A DNA stretch of 64,000 nt. Source: Mesorhizobium ventifaucium (GTDB lineage: Bacteria > Pseudomonadota > Alphaproteobacteria > Rhizobiales > Rhizobiaceae). Below the pieces are notes generated by a model. The model had not been told where the DNA came from. It was given only the letters and a program-made list of their open reading frames with translations, and did not search any database. The stretch lies in contig NZ_CAKXZS010000078.1 in assembly GCF_935822925.1 (NCBI RefSeq), positions 62,001-126,000 on the forward strand, written 5' to 3'. Positions 19,101-25,627 of the stretch are shown in pieces (position 1 is the stretch's first letter; the number at the start of each line of letters is the position of its first letter). The translations under genes and the position numbers were made by a program.

Positions 19101-21061
19101 CGGCACCGGTGATCTCCGGAAAAATCCGGGCCGATAGCGTCACCTCCGGCGGCACCGTCATTCGCGGCATCGATGTCGATCTGACCCGCGACGGCGACTG
19201 GACCGGCTTTTCCGGCGGCGCCACCGTCAAGGACATTCCGGCCAGGGCAGCCGGTCGCGTCAGGGTCGCCAACGGCACGACGACGGTCGAGCTCACCTCC
19301 GGCGAGGCGACCATGCGCGGCATCAAGGCAGCGATCGCCCAGGCCTCGACCATCACCATCGCCAACGGCACCACCAGCCTGGACAGGCTCGCACTCAACC
19401 TCGGCGGCGGCACGGCGACGGTTTCGGGCAAGGTCGGGGAGGCGCTCAATCTCAACACGACGCTGGCGCAGGTGCCGATGTCGCTCGCCAACAGTTTCTC
19501 GCCGGGCCTCGATGCCGCCGGCTCGATCTCTGGCACGGTGACGGTGACGGGCGCGCCGGCCAATCCGGCCGTCGCCTTCAAGATCGACGCCGCAGGCGTC
19601 CAGACGTCGCAGACCCGCGGCGCCGGTTTCGGCGGCATGGGCGTTTCGTCCTCCGGCACGTTTTCCGGCAACCGACTGGCCTTCGAGGCCAACATGAGCG
19701 ATGCCGCCGGTCTCGGCCTCAAGGGCGGCGGCACGATGACGACGTCGGGCACGCCGACGCTTGACCTCGACTTTTCCGGCAAGGTGCCGTTCGCCTTCCT
19801 CACCCGGACACTGGCCGCGCAAGGCCTGTCGTTGAGCGGCACGGCCGACGTCAATTTGAGGGTGCGCGGCCCGGCGACGGCGCCGGTGATCACAGGCACG
19901 GTCCGCACGTCAGGCGCCCGCCTGATCGATGCACGCTCGGGACTTGCGATCAACGATATCACCGCCGATGTGGCGATCGGCGGTGGCGTCGCCAGGATCA
20001 ACCGCCTGACCGGCAATTTGTCGACGCGCGGCAGCCTGTCGGCCAGCGGCACGGTCGGCATCAATCCGGCGCAAGGCTTTCCGGCCGACCTGTCGGTCAA
20101 GCTCGTCGACGGCCGCTACACCGACGGCAGGGTGGTCACCGCCAATCTCAGTGGCGACCTGACCATCAAGGGGCCACTCACATCGGCGCCGGTGATCTCG
20201 GGCACGATCAACCTGGCCAAGACCGTCATCACCGTTCCCGAAAAGCTGCCGGGCTCGCTTGCGGCGCTCAACGTCAGGCACAAGAACGCACCGGCCGCAG
20301 TGCGCGCGCAAGACAAGGCGTTGCGCCCGGCAACGGCGAGCGGCAGCAGCGCTGGTGGCGGCCTCAACCTCGATGTCACGGTCAACGCGCCCAGCCAGAT
20401 CTTCATCCAGGGCAGGGGTGTCGATGCCGAGCTTGGCGGTTCGCTGCGGCTGACGGGCCCGGCATCGTCGCCGCAAGCGGTCGGCACCTTCACCTTGCAG
20501 CGCGGGCGGCTGTCGATCCTGGCCAAGCGGCTGACCTTCACCGAAGGCACCGTCGGCTTTTCGGGGTCGCTGGTGCCTTATCTCAATCTGACAGCGACAT
20601 CGACGACGAGCAGCACCACCGTCACCATCGTGGTTTCGGGCGAGGCCACCAATCCGAAATTCAACTTCTCGTCGGTGCCGGCGCTGCCGGAAGACGAGGT
20701 TCTGGCGCAACTGATCTTCGGCCGCTCGATGTCGAACCTGTCGCCGCTGCAGATCGCCCAGCTTGCCGAAGCCGCCGCGCAACTGGCCGGTATCGGCGGC
20801 TCGACTTCGCTGCTCCAGAACCTGCGCAGCGCCATCGGCGTCGACGATCTCGACGTCATCACCGACGAGGAGGGCGGCACCGCGGTCTCGGCCGGCAAAT
20901 ATCTCAACGACCGCACCTATGTGACGATCCAGAAGGGCGACAAGCCGGGTTCGGGCAAGGCGGCGATCGATCTCGATGTCGGCCGCGGCGTCAAATTGCG
21001 CGGCGAAGCCACCGACGCCGGCGAAGCCAAGGGCGGCGTTTTCTACGAACGCGAGTATTGA
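13145..21061 (+). CDS. tamB: Giant TamB (translocation/assembly module subunit)
   Basis: A 2638-residue inner-membrane-anchored protein coupled to tamA by a TGATG overlap. A TTG one codon earlier is possible, and an ATG lies two codons later. A single helix near residues 7-29 anchors it; the rest is predicted beta-rich and periplasmic. The last 400 or so residues carry the DUF490/TamB domain, ending in LRGEATDAGEAKGGVFYERE. E. coli TamB has about 1259 residues. The extra length comes from internal repeats of 622 residues: two close copies (15361-17226 and 17227-19092) plus a diverged copy before them and a partial one after. TamB-like proteins form long grooves thought to carry lipids between membranes, so repeat number may set length. 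Confidence 0.93.
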   Translation: MTMFKRILRIALYTLLAVVAAVVGALVVLTKTERGRANLAGIVSNVASTDDRKVTVSGIDGIWSGALTVDHVVLEDRQGAWLVARKVAVDWSPLALLSKNFSAGRVAADRIELARLPVAGTQPSQGGATTLPVSLDIKQIDLPEIALGQALAGSDIAELAAKGSFKADAAPLALETSLNITRHDGRQGKVDANIHFAPADNKLDLDLKASEPAGGIIANLLKLPDAPPVNIVVTGTGPVANWSGIGTFVVDGQIVTQLTGRHQLTDKGNYVEAKGDGDFQRFLPDNLKSLFTGKTSFDFAGTAIVTGGVEVERASIDSDAVHGTAAGIIDPNGASDLSVELAAKGPPIVLSLGAAAQPVTVAINGATARAFGGGKAPIIDIGASLVSVVAGGTRVDDLVAEIHSDGFDIQDRSGPVTIKLIAGGLNTDVATLAPLVTGRVTADLAGSVSKEEIVVDQGTLRSDALNASVTSRVTLADLAMTLKMNADAVSTALPPQIRPVLGERVTFSATATRDPQGLFAANALQLTSGSLSASGTASATGTDIQADIRGTLGDVSVLSPMVGVPVGGAVNFALTASGARSAPDFSVSADSDSLTASGRTVKTIKLTATGKADIVNPAADVALTGSVDDQPLELRASLVTRDGTRSVNGLSLALADNKISGALVLDDSLLPLGTLTLEAPDIGPMAALAGQTAAGDVQGSIRLSNDGGAPTVAIDMTSGSISRGDLAAKTIAVNALVANYLKSPAISGTIKADTVTSGTTVISGIGVDLKRDGDWTGFSGGATVADIPARAEGRVKIADGTTSVEIASGEATIRGIKAAIAQPSSLSIANGVASIEKLMLDVGGGSVTVSGTAGQTLDLAAEFSGLPAALANDFSPGLDAAGRLGGTAQVTGPSAAPDIRFDAQLGGAETSQTRQAGLGPLNLDAAGSFSSAGGVAINRAMLSGDKISGKAAGTINPNGASDFSLDLASTGPSLPLALGSTESPIKLELQALSVEVAGQGMQSTLNISATLPSVATNLAKAEGIALALHSDAFDLKGRTGPISGTVTADKIGLDNPTIAPLLAGKITAKVAGDLATDTIVIDSGSVTSEVLDSGFNGRVSLADGAIDLNLRAVAASAALPAAVRGVLAERTQLSAALKRDANGNVTANAIRLVSGAFSADGQASLADNKVTADVRGALADISLLSGDAKGAITFALNAQGAGTAPDLSLTVHSDRLSVAAREITGLKLTATGKGDIASPAADISLTGSVNDEPLDFKASLVTRQGKRSINGLSLSLGDNKVSGDLALDDRFLPLGTVALDLPDISPLAALALEKANGDVRGTIAFSKTGNAPDVAIKATTDSISRGDLSAKTVTIDALIANYLAAPVISGKIRADSVTSGGTVIRGIDVDLTRDGDWTGFSGGATVKDIPARAEGRVRIADGTTSIEIASGDATIRGIKAAVAQPSSLSIANGTASIEKLMLDVGGGSVTVAGTAGPTLDLAAEFSALPAALANDFSPGLDAAGRLGGTAQVTGPSAAPNIRFKAQLSGAETSQTRQAGLGPLTFDAAGSFSSAGGIAIDHAMLAGDKISGKAAGTINPNGASDFSLDLASTGPSLPLALGSTESPIKLELQALSVKAAGQGTQPQLDISAVLPSVATNFSDVEGLTLALHSDAFDVKSRTGPISGTVTANKIDLDNPTIAPLIAGRITAQVAGSLATDTIVIDSGSVTGDALNTGFNGRVSLADGAIDLNLRADAASAALPAAARGVLAERTELSAALKRDANGNVTANAIRLVSGALTADGQASLADNKLTVDIKGALADISLLSGDANGAIAFALNAQGASTAPDLSLTVNSDRLSVAEREITGLRLTATGKADAANPAANVQLTGNVAGQPLQGSAVLATSDGKRAIDGLLLSLGKNRISGDLALDEAFVPEGTVALDLPDIGPLAALALEKAEGDVRGMIVFAKAGNAPEVTIKASTASISRGDVSAKTVTIDASIANYLAAPVISGKIRADSVTSGGTVIRGIDVDLTRDGDWTGFSGGATVKDIPARAAGRVRVANGTTTVELTSGEATMRGIKAAIAQASTITIANGTTSLDRLALNLGGGTATVSGKVGEALNLNTTLAQVPMSLANSFSPGLDAAGSISGTVTVTGAPANPAVAFKIDAAGVQTSQTRGAGFGGMGVSSSGTFSGNRLAFEANMSDAAGLGLKGGGTMTTSGTPTLDLDFSGKVPFAFLTRTLAAQGLSLSGTADVNLRVRGPATAPVITGTVRTSGARLIDARSGLAINDITADVAIGGGVARINRLTGNLSTRGSLSASGTVGINPAQGFPADLSVKLVDGRYTDGRVVTANLSGDLTIKGPLTSAPVISGTINLAKTVITVPEKLPGSLAALNVRHKNAPAAVRAQDKALRPATASGSSAGGGLNLDVTVNAPSQIFIQGRGVDAELGGSLRLTGPASSPQAVGTFTLQRGRLSILAKRLTFTEGTVGFSGSLVPYLNLTATSTTSSTTVTIVVSGEATNPKFNFSSVPALPEDEVLAQLIFGRSMSNLSPLQIAQLAEAAAQLAGIGGSTSLLQNLRSAIGVDDLDVITDEEGGTAVSAGKYLNDRTYVTIQKGDKPGSGKAAIDLDVGRGVKLRGEATDAGEAKGGVFYEREY
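15361..19092 (+). repeat. Two in-frame tandem 1866-bp units within tamB
   Basis: Two adjacent 622-codon units repeat with an exact period of 1866 bp. Motifs such as GISGTVTA-like and SISRGD segments recur at the same offsets. Segment 17270-17382 is identical over 113 nucleotides to 19136-19248. A diverged unit with the same motif order covers about 13495-15360. Identity at the DNA level points to recent duplication or gene conversion. The long open frames on the opposite strand over these units are mirrors of the same periodic sequence. Confidence 0.93.
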
Positions 21062-21165
21062 GCCGGCGGGCGCGAAAGGCTCTGGCAGTCCGACAGTCGT
21101 CGCCGTTCTGGCACCCTGTCCGGGATCGGCTGGCACTGTGCAAAGTTTCGCTAGATGCGAAATTA

Positions 21166-21212
21166 TGCATGTCGTTGTCGCAAAACCGCTGCGCACTTTT
21201 GCGCGACATGCA
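21166..21212. repeat. TGCATGTCG-type intergenic palindrome, full copy
   Basis: Outer arms TGCATGTCG and CGACATGCA (9 bp, perfect) enclose inner arms CGCAAAA and TTTTGCG (7 bp, perfect) around CCGCTGCGCAC. The same element occurs truncated at 1-29 and in variant form at 39129-39184. It lies about 105 bases after the tamB stop. Confidence 0.85.
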
Positions 21213-21239
21213 TGAGGATTATGCGCAAATCAAAGTGCT

Positions 21240-21279
21240 ACAGCGTCCGTTGCGCGTCCAATCGGACGTGCGGCGCTGT
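21240..21279. repeat. Second intergenic stem-loop (ACAGCG...CGCTGT)
   Basis: Outer arms ACAGCG/CGCTGT and inner arms GCGCGTCC/GGACGTGC (one mismatch) close a 4-base loop AATC. It is preceded by CAAAGTGCT. From memory this is another frequent rhizobial intergenic element. It has no T-run, so a simple terminator role is not supported. Confidence 0.65.
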
Positions 21280-21487
21280 GGTGAATGTCTCAGTTTGATC
21301 GATGCCGGAGATTCGAACGAAATCTGCCGGGCAATAGCAATTTTGCGCCAAGACTGTCGTTATCACGCGAACTGCTTCCCTTCCAAAGTTGCACATTCCT
21401 TGGCATGTTCCCAACCCGTGCCGTTTTTGACATCATGGCCCGGATGCGGAATGGTAAAAGGCAGAAAGCCAACAATGGGAGTTCTCG

Positions 21488-23143
21488 ATGACAATCTACA
21501 AGAGTAACGGCGATCGCGTTCCGGATCACATCCACGCAATGGCCGAAGAAGCCAGGGCCGGACGTGTCGATCGCCGCGAGTTTCTCGCTTTGGCCAGCGT
21601 CTTCGGCGCGTCCACGGCTATGGCCTATGGAATGCTCGGCCTCGCCGACCCGACGCCGGCGAGAGCGCAGGACGCGCAGGGCAAGAAGGGCGGCATATTG
21701 AAGGTCGCAATGTGGATCAAGGATCCGAAGGATCCGCGCAAGGCAGACTGGTCGGAAATCGCCAATGCCGAGCGCCAGGCGCTCGAGCCGCTGGTCAAGT
21801 ACACAAACGAATACACGTTTCGCCCCTACCTGCTCGAGAATTGGGACGTCAATGACGACGCCACCGAATACACGCTGCATGTGCGCAAGGGCGTCACCTG
21901 GAACAACGGCGATCCGTTCACCGCCGACGACGTCATCTTCAACTTCAAGCGTTGGGCCGACAAGAAGGCCGAAGGCAATTCCATGCCCGGTCGTCTCGGC
22001 TCGCTGGTCAAGGACGACAAGCTGGATGAGAGCGCCGTCACCAAGGTCGACGAACACACGGTCAAGCTGACGCTCAGCTCGCCGGATATCGCGCTCATCC
22101 CCAACGTGTGCGACTATCCCGGCCTCGTCGTCCACAAGACCTTCGACGAAAAGGGCGGCGATTTCAAAGCCTGCCCGATCGGCACCGGCCCATTTGAACT
22201 GGTCTCCTACGATGTCGGCCAGAAGGTCGTCTACAAACGCCGCGAAGACAACAAGTGGTGGGACGGCGAGGTCTTTCTCGACGGCATTGAGTTCATCGAC
22301 TATGGCACCGATCCGGCGGCGATGGTCAGCGCTTTCGAAGCCGGCGAAGTCCATACCAATTTCGAGACGTCGGCCGACTATGTGTCGATCCTCGACGGTG
22401 TCGATCTGGTCAAGTCCGAGGTGGTCACCGCTTCGACGATCGTCTGCCGCACTAATGTGACCAACAAGCCTTATGACGATCAGAAGGTTCGCAACGCGCT
22501 GCAGCTTGCGGTCGACAACGCTGTCGTTCTGCAGCTCGGCTACGGCAATGCCGGCACAGTTGCCGAAAACCACCATGTCTCGCCGATCCATCCGGAATAC
22601 TACGAACTGGCGAAGATTGCCCGCGATCCGGCCAAGGCAAAGGCGCTGATGGAGGAAGCCGGCCAGGCCGACTTCGAGCACGAGCTGATCACGGTCGACG
22701 AAGACTGGCACAAGAACACCGGCGATGCGATCGCCGCGCAGATTCGCGACGCCGGCATCAAGGTCAAGCGCACGGTGCTGCCGGGCTCGACGTTCTGGAA
22801 CGACTGGACCAAATACCCGCTGTCGATGACCAACTGGAACATGCGGCCGCTCGGCGTCCAGGTTCTGGCGATCGGCTATCGCACCGGTGAAGCCTGGAAC
22901 GAGACGGGCTGGGCGAATGCCGAGTGGGATGCCAAGCTCAACGCTGCGCTCGCCGTTGCCGACCCCGCCAAGCGCAAGGAGATGATGAAGGACGTCGAGC
23001 AGATCCTGCAGGATTCCGGCATCATCATCCAGCCCTATTGGCGCAAGCTCTACAGTCATTCGGTGGCTGCCGTTAAGAACTACGGCATGCACCCGACCTT
23101 CGAGCGCGACTACGGCAAGGTCTGGCTCGACGAGGTGGCCTGA
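21488..23143 (+). CDS. ABC transporter substrate-binding protein, family 5
   Basis: A 551-residue periplasmic binding protein of the dipeptide/oligopeptide/nickel class (SBP_bac_5). The N-terminus has a twin-arginine motif (DRREFLALASVFG) and a hydrophobic stretch ending near ARAQDAQ, so export by Tat is likely. Family segments include LLENWDVNDDATEYTLHVRK and GDPFTADDVIFNFKRWADK. The ATG follows GGGAG. A strong stem-loop lies after it, before the permease genes. The linked MttB and dehydrogenase genes make an N-methylated or other amine-type ligand as plausible as a peptide. The ligand cannot be read from sequence. Confidence 0.88.
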   Translation: MTIYKSNGDRVPDHIHAMAEEARAGRVDRREFLALASVFGASTAMAYGMLGLADPTPARAQDAQGKKGGILKVAMWIKDPKDPRKADWSEIANAERQALEPLVKYTNEYTFRPYLLENWDVNDDATEYTLHVRKGVTWNNGDPFTADDVIFNFKRWADKKAEGNSMPGRLGSLVKDDKLDESAVTKVDEHTVKLTLSSPDIALIPNVCDYPGLVVHKTFDEKGGDFKACPIGTGPFELVSYDVGQKVVYKRREDNKWWDGEVFLDGIEFIDYGTDPAAMVSAFEAGEVHTNFETSADYVSILDGVDLVKSEVVTASTIVCRTNVTNKPYDDQKVRNALQLAVDNAVVLQLGYGNAGTVAENHHVSPIHPEYYELAKIARDPAKAKALMEEAGQADFEHELITVDEDWHKNTGDAIAAQIRDAGIKVKRTVLPGSTFWNDWTKYPLSMTNWNMRPLGVQVLAIGYRTGEAWNETGWANAEWDAKLNAALAVADPAKRKEMMKDVEQILQDSGIIIQPYWRKLYSHSVAAVKNYGMHPTFERDYGKVWLDEVA

Positions 23144-23155
23144 TCGGATCGATCG

Positions 23156-23180
23156 TGGAAGGGGCGGTTCGCCCCTTCCA
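23156..23180 (+). terminator. Perfect 11-bp stem-loop after binding-protein gene
   Basis: TGGAAGGGGCG and CGCCCCTTCCA pair perfectly around a GTT loop, 12 bases after the binding-protein stop. No T-tract follows. Such hairpins between a binding-protein gene and its permease genes commonly stabilise the upstream message and give partial termination. That role is inferred. Confidence 0.65.
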
Positions 23181-23370
23181 GCCACGCCATGCATGATTCC
23201 AGAAACCGAAAACAGGCGCAGCAAGAAAAGCGCGGACTCTTCGGGCAGGGGCGTGCAATAAGACAGGGTTGATCGCATTCTGAGGGTCCGTTTGACAGCC
23301 AGCTCTGCCGATCGCGGCTGAACTGGCTCCAAGCCGGCCTCAACCCCAACCAGACCGGCAGGGGACCGCC

Positions 23371-24405
23371 ATGCTTTCTTTCATCCTTCGACGCCTCGGC
23401 ACCATGGCATTGACGATGCTGTGCCTGACGATGGTCGTGTTCTTCCTGATCAATCTCGATCCCAATCTGAAAAAGCTGGCAATCAGCCAGACCGAAATGC
23501 ACACCTCGGCCGAGCAGCTCGAAAGCTGGCTGGTCAACCATGGCTACCGCCAGAATTTCTTCTCCCGCTATGCTCAATGGCTGGGTATCGTACCCAAACA
23601 GCCGGTCACAGACCCGGCAACCGGCAAACCCGCGCGACGTTTTGCCTTCTGCAACGATCCTGTCGAGCCGACATTCTCAGGTGTGCTGCAGGGTGACTTC
23701 GGCTGCTCGACCAAGTTCAAGACGACGGTCGCGTCGAAGCTTTTCCCGGCGCTTGGCGCCACCGGCATCCTGATGTTCTGGGTGCTTGTGGTGATGGTGC
23801 CGATCTCGCTGCTGATCGGCATCCTCGCCGGCATGCGCGAAGGCTCGCGAACCGACCGGACATTGTCTGTCGCCTCGATCGCCTCGACGGCGACGCCTGA
23901 ATATGTCTCGGGCGTCATTTTCACCGTCATCTTTGCCTCATGGCTCGGCCTGCTGAACGGTTCGGCGGCTTCGGCCAGCCGGGGCATCACCTTCTACAAC
24001 TTCACCTTGCCGGTGATGACGCTGGCGATCTACGGCATCGGCTATATCGCCCGCATGACCCGCGCCTCGATGGTCGAGGTGATGACGCAGCAATATATCC
24101 GCACCGCCCGGTTGAAGGGCCTCGCCTTCGGCAGCGTCGTGGTCAAACACGCGCTGCGCAACGCGCTGATCGCGCCGTTCACTGTCATCATGCTGCAATT
24201 TCCCTGGCTGCTGACCGGCGTCGTCATCGTCGAGGTGATGTTCCGCTACCAGGGGTTTGGCTACACGCTGGTCGAGGCGGCCGGCAACAACGATATCGAT
24301 CTTTTGCTCGGCTGCTCCCTGGTCTCGGTGTTCATCGTCCTGATCACGCAGCTCATTTCCGATGTCGGTTACGCGTTTCTCAATCCGCGTATCAGAGTTC
24401 AATAG
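23371..24405 (+). CDS. Peptide-type ABC transporter permease, DppB-like
   Basis: A 344-residue permease. The N-terminal helix MLSFILRRLGTMALTML is typical of DppB/OppB. A long periplasmic loop (about residues 30-118) holds two Cys residues (FAFCND and GDFGCST). The transmembrane core follows, with the cytoplasmic loop MTQQYIRTARLKGLAF that contacts the ATPase. The first gene of the permease pair, it ends 12 bp before the next gene. It would act with the second permease and the double ATPase to import the ligand of the upstream binding protein. Confidence 0.9.
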   Translation: MLSFILRRLGTMALTMLCLTMVVFFLINLDPNLKKLAISQTEMHTSAEQLESWLVNHGYRQNFFSRYAQWLGIVPKQPVTDPATGKPARRFAFCNDPVEPTFSGVLQGDFGCSTKFKTTVASKLFPALGATGILMFWVLVVMVPISLLIGILAGMREGSRTDRTLSVASIASTATPEYVSGVIFTVIFASWLGLLNGSAASASRGITFYNFTLPVMTLAIYGIGYIARMTRASMVEVMTQQYIRTARLKGLAFGSVVVKHALRNALIAPFTVIMLQFPWLLTGVVIVEVMFRYQGFGYTLVEAAGNNDIDLLLGCSLVSVFIVLITQLISDVGYAFLNPRIRVQ

Positions 24406-24417
24406 GGGATCGGGCGG

Positions 24418-25575
24418 ATGCAGCTTGAATATATCGGCGCCTTCGATGTGGTGCTTGGCGTGCTTGCGCGTTTCTGGCCGGTCTGGATCTCTCTCGTCCT
24501 GGTGATGGGGGCGAGCTTCGCCTACAAGAAGAGACTTGGCCTCTACGGTCAACTCTTTGACAGCAGCGTCGGCATCGTCGGCGTCGGCATCTGCCTGTTC
24601 TGGCTATTCACGGCGATCTTCGCGTCGACCGTCTCGCCGTTCAATCCGCTTGTCCAGATCCCGATCATGAAGGACGCGCTGCCGGGCGCGGTCGAGCCGC
24701 AATCGGGACTTGTCTACCTGTTCGGCGGCGACAAGCTTGCCCGCGACGTGTTCAGCCGCATGGTCTACGGCAGCCAGATCGTGCTGATCATCGCGCCGGC
24801 GGCGACTGGTTTTGCGCTGATGGTCGGCATCACGCTCGGCCTGCCGGCCGGCTATTATGGCGGCAGGATCGACACGGTGCTGTCATTCCTCGCCAATCTG
24901 GTGCTCGCCTTCCCTGTGATCCTGCTGTTCTACCTCTTGGTGACGCCGGGCATCATGGAGACACCGATTCCCTATGCGATGGCCGGCCTGTTCTTCCTGT
25001 TCCCGATTATCTTCTTCAGCGTGCTGTTCTGGACGCGCTACAAGAAACGGCCCGACCGCCTTTACATCCTGCTGGGGCTGACGCTGATCGTTGGCGGCTG
25101 GGTCTATGCCGGCCTGGTCTTCGATGCCGATCCGTTCAGGATCATCCATATCGATCCCAACCAGCTCAACATCTTCGTGGCGGTGGTGTTCGCCTCCAGC
25201 CCCGGCGTGTTCCGCATCGTGCGCGGCCTGGTCATGGACATCAAAACGCGCGACTATGTGGCGGCGGCGCAGACACGCGGTGAATCGCCCTGGTACATCA
25301 TGCTGTGGGAGATACTTCCCAACGCACGCGGCCCGCTGATCGTCGACGCCTGCCTGCGTATCGGCTACACCACGATCCTGCTCGGCACGCTCGGCTATTT
25401 CGGCCTCGGGCTGGCGCCCGAGAGCCCGGACTGGGGCACCGCGATCAAGGACGCCAGTCGGCTGCTGCGCTCCTTCATCCATCCGGCGCTGCCGCCGACG
25501 ATCGCGCTGATGTCGTTCGTGCTGGGCCTTAATCTGCTGGCCGACTCGCTGCGTGAGCAATCGATGAAAGATTGA
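24418..25575 (+). CDS. Peptide-type ABC transporter permease, DppC-like, enlarged
   Basis: A 385-residue permease with the DppC pattern (LFGGDKLARDVFSRMVYGSQ) and the ATPase-contact loop MDIKTRDYVAAAQTRGESPW. DppC proteins are usually near 300 residues. The excess includes a segment around residues 180-255 (PYAMAGLFFLFPIIFFSVLFW onward) that looks like two extra membrane spans with a charged turn, inserted before the contact loop. The N-terminus also has an extended amphipathic lead. The gene lies 12 bp after the first permease and 52 bp before the ATPase gene. The insertion may mark a subfamily with its own ligand class. Confidence 0.88.
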   Translation: MQLEYIGAFDVVLGVLARFWPVWISLVLVMGASFAYKKRLGLYGQLFDSSVGIVGVGICLFWLFTAIFASTVSPFNPLVQIPIMKDALPGAVEPQSGLVYLFGGDKLARDVFSRMVYGSQIVLIIAPAATGFALMVGITLGLPAGYYGGRIDTVLSFLANLVLAFPVILLFYLLVTPGIMETPIPYAMAGLFFLFPIIFFSVLFWTRYKKRPDRLYILLGLTLIVGGWVYAGLVFDADPFRIIHIDPNQLNIFVAVVFASSPGVFRIVRGLVMDIKTRDYVAAAQTRGESPWYIMLWEILPNARGPLIVDACLRIGYTTILLGTLGYFGLGLAPESPDWGTAIKDASRLLRSFIHPALPPTIALMSFVLGLNLLADSLREQSMKD

Positions 25576-25627
25576 TGGACGGGTTCTCGACCCGATATGC
25601 TTGAAAGAACAAGGATTGGAGCGACCC

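Larger units (their letters stand above)
21062..21487. other. Intergenic region tamB / solute-binding protein
   Basis: The 426 bases contain two palindromes (21166-21212 and 21240-21279) and then the leader of the family-5 binding protein with GGGAG before its ATG. No gene is supported. The promoter of the transporter operon should lie after 21285, but I could not identify boxes with confidence. Confidence 0.6.
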
